Source: CBDIHH01 sp965279095
GTDB taxonomy: Bacteria > Pseudomonadota > Alphaproteobacteria > Caulobacterales > Caulobacteraceae
Reading direction: 5' to 3'
Length of the DNA stretch: 64,000 bases
Assembly (NCBI GenBank): GCA_965279095.1
Contig: CBDIHH010000007.1
Span: forward strand, 620,001 to 684,000
The notes under the pieces were generated by a model. That model ran no database searches and was not told the DNA's origin. It worked only from the letters and a program-made list of their open reading frames with translations. A program made the translations under genes and the position numbers. Positions 45,529-54,700 of the stretch are shown one piece after another (the stretch's first letter is position 1; each line of letters opens with the position of its first letter).

Positions 45529-45882
45529 ATGCAATTTTTCGGTCACCGCACCGCCGCGCCCGAACCCGTCGAGGTGGTTCGCGCTGCCCCGCCCGCCGAA
45601 CTGGAGGCCGCCTACGACCGCGGTCGGCGCGACGAGCGCGAGCACCGGCGGGCCCGCCGTCATCCGATCCTCGGGCTGGCCGTCGCCGCCGTCGCCATCG
45701 CCGGGGCCGGCATCATCGGCCTCGCCGCGGCGGAGGGCTCCTTCGCCGCGGGCGGGCAGGTCCTCGATGCGCAGCTGGCGGTCGCCTCGGGCCAGGCCCG
45801 GGTGGCCAGCCGCGACGCGGCCACCGCCACGACCGAGGCGGCGCGGGACGCCGGCGCCAACCTGCGCCAGCGGATCGGCTGA
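45529..45882 (+). CDS. Single-TM protein of unknown function
   Basis: A 117-residue protein. The cytoplasmic N-terminus is charged (ELEAAYDRGRRDEREHRRARRH), one membrane helix follows (ILGLAVAAVAIAGAGIIGLAA), and the outer part is an Ala-rich, probably helical stretch of about 50 residues. AAGGA precedes the ATG. No family is recognised. It opens a three-gene operon coupled by overlaps (its TGATGG contains the next start), all behind an EcfG-type promoter. Confidence 0.72.
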   Translation: MQFFGHRTAAPEPVEVVRAAPPAELEAAYDRGRRDEREHRRARRHPILGLAVAAVAIAGAGIIGLAAAEGSFAAGGQVLDAQLAVASGQARVASRDAATATTEAARDAGANLRQRIG

Positions 45883-46853
45883 TGGCGGCAGAGGGGGAGT
45901 TGGCCGACCCGCAGGCCTTTCCGAACAGCGGTCCGCACCTGGGCCGGATCGAGGCGTTGGTGAATCCCGCCTCGGGCAGCGTCGCGCCCGGCGCCGAGGA
46001 TGAGTTGCAGAGCCTGCTGCACGAGTCTGGTCGCGACTGTCAGGTGGTGGCCGCCGAACCGGGCAAGGTCGACGAGGCGCTCAAGGCGGCGGTGGCCCGC
46101 AAGCCTGACCTTTTGATCGTCCTGGCGGGGGACGGCACCGCGCGAGCGGCCGCTTCGCTGTGCGGGCCGGACGGACCCATGGTCGCGCCCCTCGCGGGCG
46201 GGACGATGAACATGCTGCCCTACGCCATCTACGGCAAGCGCCCCTGGCAGGAGGCCCTGGTCGAGATCCTGCAGAAGGGGGTGGAGAAACCGATCGGCGG
46301 GGGCATGGTGGGCGAGCACGCCTTCTATGTGGCCGCGATCCTCGGCGCCCCGGCCCTGTGGGCGCACGCCCGCGAGGCGGTGCGTGAGGGCCAGCTGCGG
46401 CGGGCCTTCGAGAATGCCCGCTACGCCTATCGACGCGCCTTCTCCAACCGCCTGAACTACAGTCTCGACGGCCAGGCGAAGTCGTCCTGCGAGGCGCTGA
46501 ACCTGATGTGCCCCCTGGTCTCTCGCGCCCTTCGGGCCGAGGAACAGGCCCTGGAGGCCGACGCCCTGGACCCCCACGGCGCCGCCGAAGCCTTCCGGCT
46601 GGGGTTCAAGACCCTGCTCAGCGAATACTATGGCGACTGGCGCGACGACCCGGCGGTGACCGCCCGGCGGTGCCAGACCGGCGCCGTGTGGGCGTCAGGC
46701 CATATCCCCGCCATCCTCGACGGCGAATCCGTGCGCCTGCCGCGCCATGCGACGTTCCGCTTCGTCCCGGGGGCGTTCCGCGCCCTGGCGCCTCCGGCCC
46801 AGGAGATTCCCGAAGAGACGGTGCGGTCCGAAAGGGATGAGGCCGCCGCCTGA
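45882..46853 (+). CDS. Diacylglycerol/lipid kinase catalytic-domain protein
   Basis: A 323-residue protein of the DagK/YegS lipid kinase family: ALVNPASGSVAPGAEDEL, the nucleotide loop IVLAGDGTARAAAS, and LAGGTMNMLPYAIYG. Such enzymes phosphorylate diacylglycerol or related lipids at the membrane. GDGTA replaces the usual GGDGT by one residue (AGDGT), so phosphoryl transfer is likely but not certain. It overlaps both neighbours (TGATGG), indicating tight co-expression in a stress-induced operon. Confidence 0.82.
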   Translation: MAAEGELADPQAFPNSGPHLGRIEALVNPASGSVAPGAEDELQSLLHESGRDCQVVAAEPGKVDEALKAAVARKPDLLIVLAGDGTARAAASLCGPDGPMVAPLAGGTMNMLPYAIYGKRPWQEALVEILQKGVEKPIGGGMVGEHAFYVAAILGAPALWAHAREAVREGQLRRAFENARYAYRRAFSNRLNYSLDGQAKSSCEALNLMCPLVSRALRAEEQALEADALDPHGAAEAFRLGFKTLLSEYYGDWRDDPAVTARRCQTGAVWASGHIPAILDGESVRLPRHATFRFVPGAFRALAPPAQEIPEETVRSERDEAAA

Positions 46854-47653
46854 TGGCGCGGATCATCCAGCTGTCCGACATCCACTTCGGGGGCGAGCAT
46901 CCGGCCGCCCTGGCCGGGGTCGCCGACTTCATCCGCGCCGAGCCCTTCGACCTGCTCCTGGTGAGCGGCGACATCACCTCCTACGGCAGCTTGCCTGAGT
47001 TCGACGCCGCCGAGGCGTGGTTCGAGGGGCTGCCGGGCCCGAAGCTGTTCACCCCCGGCAATCACGACACGCCCTGGGCGGGCGTTGTGGACCGGATCGT
47101 CGCGCCGTTCAGACGCTATGAGGCGCGTTTCGGCGAACCGGAGGCGGCGGCCTATGCGCAAGGCGACCTGTCCATCCAGGCCTTCAACACCGCCCGCGGC
47201 ATCCAGCCCCGGATGAACTGGTCCAAGGGGCAGGCTGCGGCGCGTCAGGTGCGGCGCGCCATCCGCGGGCTGGCCGCGGCCAGCGACCGGGTCGACGCCG
47301 ATGCGGTGAAGATCATCGTCTGCCATCACCCCCTGGTCGAGGTGGTGGGCGGCCCGATGACGGCCAAGGTCTGGGGCGGCCGCCGGGCGGCGCGGGCCTT
47401 CGCCGAGGCCGGGGTGGACATGGTCCTGACCGGCCACCTCCACACCCCCTTCGCCGTCACCCTGCCCTATGCCGACCAGCGCACCTACGCCATCGGCTGC
47501 GGCACCCTGTCCCTGCGCGAGCGGGGGTTCCCGCCGTCGTTCAATGTGATCGAGACCGAGCCCGGCTGCATTCGCGCCACGGCCCTGTGCTGGCGCGGGT
47601 CGAAGTTCGAGACGGAGAGGACCTGGTCCCTGGACCGGCGCAAGCCGGGCTAG
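46853..47653 (+). CDS. Calcineurin-like metallophosphoesterase
   Basis: A 266-residue enzyme with the dinuclear metal motifs in order: LSDIHFGG, LLLVSGDITSYG, TPGNHDTP, CHHPLV and TGHLHTPF. It belongs with 3',5'-cyclic-nucleotide or related phosphodiesterases by general likeness; the substrate is unknown. No signal peptide, so it is cytoplasmic. As the last gene of the operon it may act on the product of the lipid kinase, but that is speculation. Confidence 0.88.
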   Translation: MARIIQLSDIHFGGEHPAALAGVADFIRAEPFDLLLVSGDITSYGSLPEFDAAEAWFEGLPGPKLFTPGNHDTPWAGVVDRIVAPFRRYEARFGEPEAAAYAQGDLSIQAFNTARGIQPRMNWSKGQAAARQVRRAIRGLAAASDRVDADAVKIIVCHHPLVEVVGGPMTAKVWGGRRAARAFAEAGVDMVLTGHLHTPFAVTLPYADQRTYAIGCGTLSLRERGFPPSFNVIETEPGCIRATALCWRGSKFETERTWSLDRRKPG

Positions 47654-47661
47654 CGTACACG

Positions 47662-47690
47662 AAAAACGGGGGCGGTCGCCCGCCCCCGTT
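47662..47690. terminator. Intrinsic terminator between convergent genes
   Basis: ACGGGGGCGG (47666-47675) pairs with CCGCCCCCGT (47680-47689) around a 4-nt loop. Five A before it become a T-run on the minus strand, so it best serves the second DUF1328 gene and may also stop the phosphoesterase operon. Confidence 0.8.
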
Positions 47691-47717
47691 CGTCTCTGAC
47701 TCTGTCTTGGCCGGTCT

Positions 47718-47888
47718 CTACGGCGCGCGCCCGCGGACCGAGTGCATGATCAGCGAGATCACGAACAGGATCACGAACAGTATGGCCAGAATCTTGGCGA
47801 TACCCATGGAGGTCCCGGCGATGCCGCCGAAACCAAGGACGCCAGCGATCAACGCCACGACCAGGAAAATGATAGCCCACCTAAGCAT
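47718..47888 (-). CDS. DUF1328 small membrane protein, copy 2
   Basis: A 56-residue paralogue of the 43143 protein: MLRWAIIFLVVALIAGVLG, GFGGIAGTSMGIAKILAIL, then a hydrophobic helix and a basic end (HSVRGRAP). GGAG precedes the ATG at 47888. An exact EcfG-type promoter lies upstream with a leader of about 80 nt, longer than for the other small genes here. Confidence 0.88.
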   Translation of the reverse strand: MLRWAIIFLVVALIAGVLGFGGIAGTSMGIAKILAILFVILFVISLIMHSVRGRAP

Positions 47889-47974
47889 AACGCGCCTCCA
47901 TGTCGGCTCTCCACTTGGGAAGAGACCGCGCTTGCTGCCCTGATACGCGAGGCCGATGCCTCACTCGGTTAGCA

Positions 47975-47999
47975 AACGCTTCATGAAGGTCAGCGTTCC
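47975..47999 (-). promoter_or_regulatory. EcfG-type promoter for the second DUF1328 gene
   Basis: On the minus strand: GGAAC (47995-47999), 16-nt spacer, CGTT (47975-47978). Exact match, just past the stop of the 48019 gene. Confidence 0.8.
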
Positions 48000-48018
48000 T
48001 AGAACATTTGTCCGATTA

Positions 48019-48408
48019 TCAGCGCTTGACCGGCTTCTTGCTGTCAAAGAACGACTTGACCACCAGGGCCGTGATGGCGGGATTGCGCATGGCGATCACC
48101 GACCCCGCCACCAGGGCGCCGGCGGCGATCACCGGGCGCTCGCGGGCCAGCTGAATCAGCCGCGCCATGGGGTCGCCCGCCCCCTCTGAGGGCTTGGGCT
48201 TGCGGGGACGGGCCTTGAGCCAGGCGGCCAGACCCACCACCGCGAACAGCGCCGCGAAGATTCCCGCCACCATCCCGGACGCGGCGGCCGGTCCGAATTC
48301 GGGCTTGAGCAGCGAATAGACGCCGAACGACGCCGCCACCACGGCCACGGCGACGGCGGCCGCGAGCGCCGCGGCCGCCGCGATGGCGAGAATAATCCGC
48401 TGGATCAA
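48019..48408 (-). CDS. Membrane protein of unknown function, partner of DUF883 protein
   Basis: A 129-residue protein with two N-terminal membrane segments (IILAIAAAAALAAAVAVAVV and MVAGIFAALFAVVGLAAWL), a basic linker (KARPRKPKPSE), and a third weak hydrophobic stretch (PVIAAGALVAGSVIAM) before a lysine-rich end. The TTG at 48408 overlaps the stop of the upstream DUF883 gene (TTGA), so it is translationally coupled. It may be a phage holin superfamily III-like (DUF1469) relative, but that is unsure. Confidence 0.72.
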   Translation of the reverse strand: MIQRIILAIAAAAALAAAVAVAVVAASFGVYSLLKPEFGPAAASGMVAGIFAALFAVVGLAAWLKARPRKPKPSEGAGDPMARLIQLARERPVIAAGALVAGSVIAMRNPAITALVVKSFFDSKKPVKR

Positions 48409-48707
48409 TGGCGCCGACCGCTGGACAGGAGCACGCCGACGAGCACGCCGATGCCGAGGGCGGCGAGGGTGGCGCTCATGGGCTTTTCCTGGACCCGGTC
48501 CGTTACATAGCGCTGGGCCACGTCCAGGCGATCGCCGGCGGTGTCGACATAGCCGCGGCTCTGCTGGCGCAGGGTCTCGATGCCTTCGTGGATGGCCTTT
48601 TCGGCCCGACGGGCCAGGTCCTGGATGGATCGCTCGGCGGCGGCGCGCGACTCGTCGAGGGCGCCCAGCGCCTCGTCGCGGATGTTGTTCGCGGAAGTAT
48701 CGGGCAT
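48405..48707 (-). CDS. DUF883 (ElaB/YqjD-like) membrane-anchored protein
   Basis: A 100-residue protein with a long amphipathic helix (DEALGALDESRAAAERSIQD onward) and a C-terminal membrane anchor (SATLAALGIGVLVGVLLSS), the layout of ElaB/YqjD proteins, which are stationary-phase ribosome or membrane tethers in E. coli. GGAGG lies 7 nt before the ATG at 48707. It is coupled to the next gene and has an exact EcfG-type promoter upstream. Confidence 0.85.
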   Translation of the reverse strand: MPDTSANNIRDEALGALDESRAAAERSIQDLARRAEKAIHEGIETLRQQSRGYVDTAGDRLDVAQRYVTDRVQEKPMSATLAALGIGVLVGVLLSSGRRH

Positions 48708-48748
48708 CGGGATCCTCCAAGGATCGTGGGGGTGCAAGACAGACGGCA

Positions 48749-48773
48749 AACGCCAGGTGGCCAAGGCAGTTCC
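48749..48773 (-). promoter_or_regulatory. EcfG-type promoter for the DUF883 gene pair
   Basis: On the minus strand: GGAAC (48769-48773), 16-nt spacer, CGTT (48749-48752). Exact match with a leader of about 35 nt. Confidence 0.82.
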
Positions 48774-48885
48774 CCGCCCACGCCAGCTTAGCTGTAATAT
48801 GGGAACCGAGGACAGTCCTGTGAAGGGCTTGCCATCCATCCAGGGCTTTGCACGGCGCGGCGTCATCGCCTATGGACTGCTCCCC

Positions 48886-49506
48886 ATGATCAGCCCCCTG
48901 CTCGACAACAACCGCGCCTGGTCGGCGGCCAAGATCGCCGCCGATCCCCGGTTCTTCGCCCGGCTCGAGAACCAGCAGAGCCCCAAGTTCCTGTGGATCG
49001 GCTGCGCCGACAGCCGGGTGCCGGCCAATGACATCGTCGGCCTCGATCCCGGCGAGCTGTTCGTCCATCGCAATGTCGCCAACCTCGCCCCCCCGCAGGA
49101 CGCCAACTACCTCAGCGTGCTGCAATTCGCGGTCGAGATGCTGAAGGTGGAGCACATCATGGTGGTGGGCCACTACGGCTGCGGCGGCGTCGCGGCGGCG
49201 GTCGACGGCGAGCGCCACGGGCTGGTGGACCACTGGCTGCATCCGATCCGCGAGGTCTATGCCGACCATCGCCAGGAGATCGAGGCCATCGGCGACCGCC
49301 GCGGCCAGCTCAACCGGCTTTGCGAGCTGAATGTGAAGCGGCAGGTGCGCAACGTCGCCTCCGACATCTTCGTGCGCGACGCCTGGGCCCGCGGCCAGTC
49401 CCTGTCGGTGCACGGCTGGGTCTATTCCTTGGCCACCGGCCTGGTCACCGACCAGTGCTGTTCCGTCAGCGACGTCGAGGAATACGAGCGGCTCTACCGG
49501 CGCTGA
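48886..49506 (+). CDS. can: Beta-class carbonic anhydrase
   Basis: This enzyme interconverts CO2 and bicarbonate. The 206-residue protein has zinc ligands Cys40, His96 and Cys99 (GCADSRVP and GHYGCGG) with Asp42 of the Asp-Arg dyad. ELFVHRNVAN and SVHGWVYSLATGL match E. coli Can. The ATG at 48886 gives the usual family start (MISPLLDNNRAW). An in-frame ATG at 48799 would add 29 unlikely residues. Confidence 0.94.
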   Translation: MISPLLDNNRAWSAAKIAADPRFFARLENQQSPKFLWIGCADSRVPANDIVGLDPGELFVHRNVANLAPPQDANYLSVLQFAVEMLKVEHIMVVGHYGCGGVAAAVDGERHGLVDHWLHPIREVYADHRQEIEAIGDRRGQLNRLCELNVKRQVRNVASDIFVRDAWARGQSLSVHGWVYSLATGLVTDQCCSVSDVEEYERLYRR

Positions 49507-49518
49507 CAGGGGCGGCGC

Positions 49519-51621
49519 CTAGCCGCCGGCCTTCACCCGCACCCGGGCCACCGCAGCCCGCCCCTGGGCGTCCACCACCGACAGCCGGAAGAAGCCCGGC
49601 GTCGCCGGCCGCCACACCACCCGGCCGCTGACGGCCTCACTGGCCAGGGGCTCGCCATCGACATACCACGTCAGCCCCTCGCCCCGCGCCGCCAGGGCCA
49701 GGCCGCGGCTGGCCGGGCCCACGGCGGCCACCTGCACCACCGCCCCGTCGGGGGGAAAGATCAGCCGCGGGCCCTGGCCCGGACGCTCCAGGGTCTGCAG
49801 GGCGGAAGGGGCCGACCGGGGCGCGATCGGCCTTGGGGCGGAGGGGCCCGGGTCGATGGCGTCCGCGGCGTCGAACAGCAGGGGCAGGGCGGCGTCTCGG
49901 CCGGTCAGGCCGCCGCGCGCGCCGCCATCGGCCCGGCCGGTCCAGACCACCACCACATAGCCGCCGACCACCCCGGCCGCCACCGCGTCGCGGAAGCCGT
50001 AGGAGGTGCCCGTCTTGAAGGCCATGGCGGGGCCGCGCTGGGTGAGGGCCGAGGGCGCCCGGCCGCGGGGGGCGGGGGTCTCGCGCAGGATGGCCAGGAT
50101 CTGGTCGGCGGTGTCGGCGCGCACCAGGCGGACCCCGCCTTGCGCCGGGCGGGCCGCCGCCTCCGCCTGGGTCCAGGCCAGGGGTTTGGCGACGCCGCCG
50201 TCGGCGAGGGCGGCGTAGAGGACCGCCAGATCGCGCAGGGTGATGCCCTCCCCGCCCAGGGCCAGGGCCAGGCCGGCGTCGCGCAGGCCTGACTTGGGCC
50301 GCACCAGCCTCACCCCCGTCGCCTCGATCCGCGCCTCGAAGGCGGCCGCGCCGATCTTCTCCAGGGTGGCAACGGCGGGGACGTTGAGGGAATGGGTCAG
50401 GGCCTCGCGCGCGGTGACCTTGCCGTGGAAGACGCGGTCGAAATTCTCCGGCTGGTAGTCGGCGAAACGGCGCTGGCTGTCGTCGATCTCGGTGTCCGGC
50501 GCCGCCAGCCCGTCGTCGAAGGCGAAGCCGTAGATGAAGGGCTTGAGGGTCGAGCCGGGGGACCGCAGGGCGCGGGTCATGTCGATCCAGCCGCCCCGCC
50601 GGCCGAGGCCCGCCGATCCCACCGCCGCCCGCACCGCGCGCGACTTCGCCTCGATCACCAGGATGGCGGCGGTGTCCTCGGCGCCCTGGCCGCGAACGGC
50701 CTCAGCCGCCAGGGCCTCCATGCGCGCCTGCAGCCGTGCGTCCAGGGTGGTCAGCACCGAGGCCTGGCCCGGGGGCGCGTCGCGGGCGGCCTGGCCGGCC
50801 ACATGCCAGGCCAGGGCGGGAAAGGGGGCGCGGCCGGGCAGGGGTTCGGCCTCGGCCTCGCCGCGCGCGCCCGCGTCCAGCCGCCCGGCGCGGTCGAACT
50901 TGACAAGCACCGCGCTGCGCCCGGCGCGGGCGGCGGCCGGGCGCCGGTCGGGACGGCGGGCCTCCGGCGACTGCGGCAGGGCGATCAGCAGGGCCTGTTC
51001 CCCGAGGGTCAGGGTCTCCGGCTCATGGCCAAAATAGGCCAGGGACGCGGCCCGCACCCCCTCGAGATTGCCGCCATAGGGGGCGAGGGTCAGATACAGC
51101 GCGAGGATCTCGCGCTTGGACAGGCGCGCCTCCAGCTGCACGGCCCGCGCCATCTCGATCAGCTTGGACGGCAGGGTGCGAGGGCGCGGCTCCAGCAGCC
51201 GCGCGGTCTGCATGGTCAGGGTCGAGGCGCCCGAGCCGACGCGGCCGGTGAGGGCCGCGGAAGCGGCGGCGCGGGCGACCGCCAGGGGGTCGACGCCGGG
51301 ATGGATCCAGAAGCGGGCGTCCTCCACCGCCACCAGCCGGTCCACGAAGCCGGGGTCCGTGCGCGCCAGGTCCGCGCGGATCCGCCAGCGGCCGTTCTCC
51401 ACAGGCAGGGCCCGCAGCCAGGCCCCGCGCCGGTCCAGGGCCACCGGCGAGGACCGCCGCGCCCGGCCCATGTCCGGGGGCAGGAGGGCGTCCAGGGCGA
51501 CGACGGCGGTCTCGAGGGCGACGAGGGCGGTCAAGGCGATGACCAGGCGGGGGATGGCCGCCTGCATGCCGGCGCGACCGCGTAACGGCTTCAGCGTCCT
51601 ACGCCAATCCACGCCAGTCAC
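49519..51621 (-). CDS. pbpC: Penicillin-binding protein 1C
   Basis: A 700-residue class A PBP. One N-terminal membrane anchor is followed by a GT51 glycosyltransferase domain (VAVEDARFWIHPGVDPLA; GASTLTMQTARLL). The transpeptidase domain has SPGSTLKPF (S-x2-K), SLNVPA and KTGTSYG. The C-terminal BiPBP_C domain covers about the last 90 residues. The GTG at 51621 is used; the ATG at 51567 is possible. It lies downstream of an alpha-2-macroglobulin gene, the usual partner. Confidence 0.94.
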   Translation of the reverse strand: MTGVDWRRTLKPLRGRAGMQAAIPRLVIALTALVALETAVVALDALLPPDMGRARRSSPVALDRRGAWLRALPVENGRWRIRADLARTDPGFVDRLVAVEDARFWIHPGVDPLAVARAAASAALTGRVGSGASTLTMQTARLLEPRPRTLPSKLIEMARAVQLEARLSKREILALYLTLAPYGGNLEGVRAASLAYFGHEPETLTLGEQALLIALPQSPEARRPDRRPAAARAGRSAVLVKFDRAGRLDAGARGEAEAEPLPGRAPFPALAWHVAGQAARDAPPGQASVLTTLDARLQARMEALAAEAVRGQGAEDTAAILVIEAKSRAVRAAVGSAGLGRRGGWIDMTRALRSPGSTLKPFIYGFAFDDGLAAPDTEIDDSQRRFADYQPENFDRVFHGKVTAREALTHSLNVPAVATLEKIGAAAFEARIEATGVRLVRPKSGLRDAGLALALGGEGITLRDLAVLYAALADGGVAKPLAWTQAEAAARPAQGGVRLVRADTADQILAILRETPAPRGRAPSALTQRGPAMAFKTGTSYGFRDAVAAGVVGGYVVVVWTGRADGGARGGLTGRDAALPLLFDAADAIDPGPSAPRPIAPRSAPSALQTLERPGQGPRLIFPPDGAVVQVAAVGPASRGLALAARGEGLTWYVDGEPLASEAVSGRVVWRPATPGFFRLSVVDAQGRAAVARVRVKAGG

Positions 51622-51725
51622 TCACACAGTCGTCCCTTATGCTCCACCGCTCTGGCGGGGGAGCTGTCCCGGAGGGACTGAGGGGGCGAAGGGCAGGAGC
51701 GTTGCGTTGGCGGCTCGCCCCCTCC

Positions 51726-51764
51726 ACCCCTTCGGGGTCCCCCTCCCCCGCTTCGCGGGGGAGG
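51726..51764 (-). terminator. Tandem GC hairpins after the alpha-2-macroglobulin gene
   Basis: ACCCC-TTC-GGGGT (51726-51738) and CCTCCCCCGC-TTC-GCGGGGGAGG (51742-51764) lie just past the stop of the macroglobulin gene. They belong to a REP-like repeat that fills the gap to pbpC (51622-51767). They may terminate or reduce transcription into pbpC. Confidence 0.6.
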
Positions 51765-51767
51765 ATA

Positions 51768-54700
51768 CTAAAGCCCCCCCCCGATGGTGGCGCGGCCGCC
51801 CGCCGTGCGGGCGAACACCGTCGGACGGTACATGTCGCGCGCCTCGACGCCGGGCGCGAAGAACTCCCCGGGGGTCACGGCGCGGGCGATATAGGCGAAG
51901 GCGAACCGGGTCTTGCCGCCGAGGTCCATGGCCGCGACATAGCGGTCGTCGCGGGCCTCCTGGACATCCGCGCCCGACAGCTCGCCGAGGAATTTGAACG
52001 GACCGTTGGCGGCGTCCTCGGCCCCCAGCACCGTCTCGATCTCGAAGCCCGCGGGCAGGGGGTCGTCGACCACCAGGGGCACGGTGCGCGCCTGGCCGTT
52101 GACCCCGCTGATCAGGACGATCACCCGGTCCCCCTGGGCGAGCCGACCCAGGTCGGCGGGGGCGCCCTGCAGGGTGAACAGACGCTTGGTCACCGACACC
52201 CCCTCGGCCTGGGCGGCCGGCGCCGAGACCGGCGTGCCGCGCACGGTCACCGTCCGCCACAGGGCGCCCGCGCCGCGGTTGACGAAGCGGGCGTCCGCCA
52301 GCCTGCCAACGCTCCACCGGGGGGCGCCGCCGGCGGCGGTCAGGGCCATGGCCCCGGTCGCCTCCACGGTGATGGGCCCGGACGCCGCCAGCATGAAGTG
52401 CGCCGCCTGCAGCAGGCGGGCCTGTTCCTGGGTGTTGAGGCTGTCGGGATCGCTGACCGCGCCCGACAGCCGCCCCTGCAGGTCGCGGGCGATGCGGGTC
52501 TCCCCGGCCTCGTAGGCCAGGGCGATGACCGCGGACAGGTCGCGCAGGGGGCTCTGGTACCAGTCCTGGGCGTCGCGGTAGCCCAGGGCGCGCACCGCCT
52601 GGACGAAGGCGGAGTGGGCGCGGGCCCGGTCCCCCATCATCGCCAGGCCGGCGCCGACCTGGGCCCGCGCCAGGGGCGAGCCTTCGGTCTTGAACTGGAC
52701 GTCATGATACCAGCGCAGCCGGGCGAGATCCCCCTTGCGGCCCTTGGCCAGGACATAGAGGGCGTAGGCCGAGGCCCGCGAGCGCATGCGCAACGTGGCG
52801 GTCTTGGACTCGTCGGGCGAGGACGCCCACCAGCCGGGATATTCCAGCCGGTAGGAAACCGACGACCAGCCATCGGGCTTGGACACCTGGCGCATGGCCG
52901 ACAGGGCGCGGTCGATGGCCGACTGGGGCACGGGGGCGCCGCGGGCCTGGGCCTCGATCAGGAAGTCGGTGGCGAAGGCGCCCAGCCAGGGGTCCGCCTC
53001 GCCGTCGCCCACCCGCCACAGGCCGAAGGCGCCGTCGAGGGTCTGCCGGTCGAGCAGCCGGCCGATGGCCTGGCTCAGGCCGGCGTTGACCTGGGCCCTG
53101 GGGCCGGTGGCCAGCTCTCCCGCATAGAGCAGCGGATAGGCGCCGGACACCAGCTGCTCGGTGCAGCCGTAGGGATAGCGGATCAGCGAGACCGCGATCG
53201 GCCCCGGGTCGAAGCCGCGGAAGGGCGAATAGGACACCTGCAGGGTGACGCTGCCGGCCGCCAGCCCCGCCATCATCGCCGACGGGGGGGTGAACGCCTG
53301 CCCCGGCCCCTGAGACTCCACATAGGTGCGGGTGATCGGCCCCCAGCCCAGGCGCGTCTGGATCGGATAGTCGCGGGCGTCCGCGAAGCCGGGGCCGGTG
53401 ACCCGGTAGCCGACCCGGCTGATCCCCGTGGACGAGGGGGCGGTGAGGGGAATCAGCTGGGTGGTGCGCTGGCCGACCACCAGGGCGAACAGCTTCTTCA
53501 GGGTGGCCACGACGCCGCCGGCGCCGGACACCTCGGCCATATAGCCGCCGGGCTTGCCCTCGAGATTGTGCAATTCCAGGGTGGCCATGGCCCGGTCGCC
53601 GGGCGACAGGAACCGCGGCAGGTTCAGCTCGGCCACCACCGGCTCTCGCACCACCACATCCTCGACGCCGGAGCCGACGGCCTCGTCGGTCCAGGCCACG
53701 GCCATCAGGCGCAGCTGGCCGTTGAAGTCCGCGGCCGGCAGCCGGATCATCGCCTTGCCGTCCAGCCCGGTCTCGACCACCCCCGACCACAGGGCGACGG
53801 TGCGGATGGGGGTCACGGTCAGCCCCTCGCCGCCGATCTCGTCGCCGCCGAAGTTGACGTTGGCGGGCGCCCCCAGGTTGGGGTCGAGCAGACGGCCATA
53901 GTCGTCGCGGTAGTCCACGGTCAGGGCCCGCTTGCCGAAATACCATTTGGCCGGGTCGGGGCTGTCGAACTTGGTGAGCTGCAGGATGCCCTCGTCCACC
54001 GCCGCGACGGTCACCCGGGCGCGCTGGCCCAGCCGCAGGCCGCGCACCTGCACGGGCACCTCCAGCGCCGCCTTGGCGCGAAGCTTTGAGGGGGCGCCCA
54101 GGTCCACCGTCAGCTTGCGGCCCTTGGGGTCCAGCGGCACATAGGCCAGGCCGAGGGCCCGCTTGGGCTTGGGCGAATCCTTCGGATCGCGCGGCTGGAT
54201 GACGGTGACCAGCACATAGGCCCCGCCGCCCCAGGCGGCGGAGGTCTTGAGCTTGAGGGTCGCGCCCCCCGCGGGCACCGAGAAGGTCTTGAAGTCGATC
54301 AGCCGGTCGGTGGCCACGGCGACCTGGGCCTCGCCGGCATAGGGCGCCTTGATGGCGATCTCGACCGTGTCGCCCTGGGCGTGGGACCCGGCCCCGGCGC
54401 TGACGCGGACGAAGTCGGGGGCCTCGGCCTCCTTGGCGGGGGCCCCCCAGCCGGCGGAGAACCGGGCCACGGTCTTGGAGCCGGTGGCCGACTCCAGCAC
54501 CAGCCGGTAGTCGCCCCAGCCGAGGCGGCGGGCCAGCTTGGCGGGACCGCCGGCGGCGATGTCGACGGCGCCGGAGGCGACGACCACGTCGCGGCTGGTG
54601 CGCCGCCATTGCCATTTGCCGTCCTGCTGGAACCAGTCGTAGTCCCAGTTCTCCGACACCAGGGACCATCGCACCCCGGCATCGGCGATGCGGCGCCCGG

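Noticed and set aside
48798..48822. GGAAC upstream of carbonic anhydrase as a stress promoter
   Set aside because: No CGTT at 16 or 17 nt downstream.
48019..49413. 464-codon minus-strand frame fused to the 48019 gene
   Set aside because: Only the last 129 codons look like protein. The rest is antisense to carbonic anhydrase and out of frame with the DUF883 gene. The TTG at 48408 is the likely start.
51639..54089. 816-codon plus-strand frame opposite the macroglobulin gene
   Set aside because: Low-complexity antisense translation. The opposite strand holds continuous macroglobulin domains.
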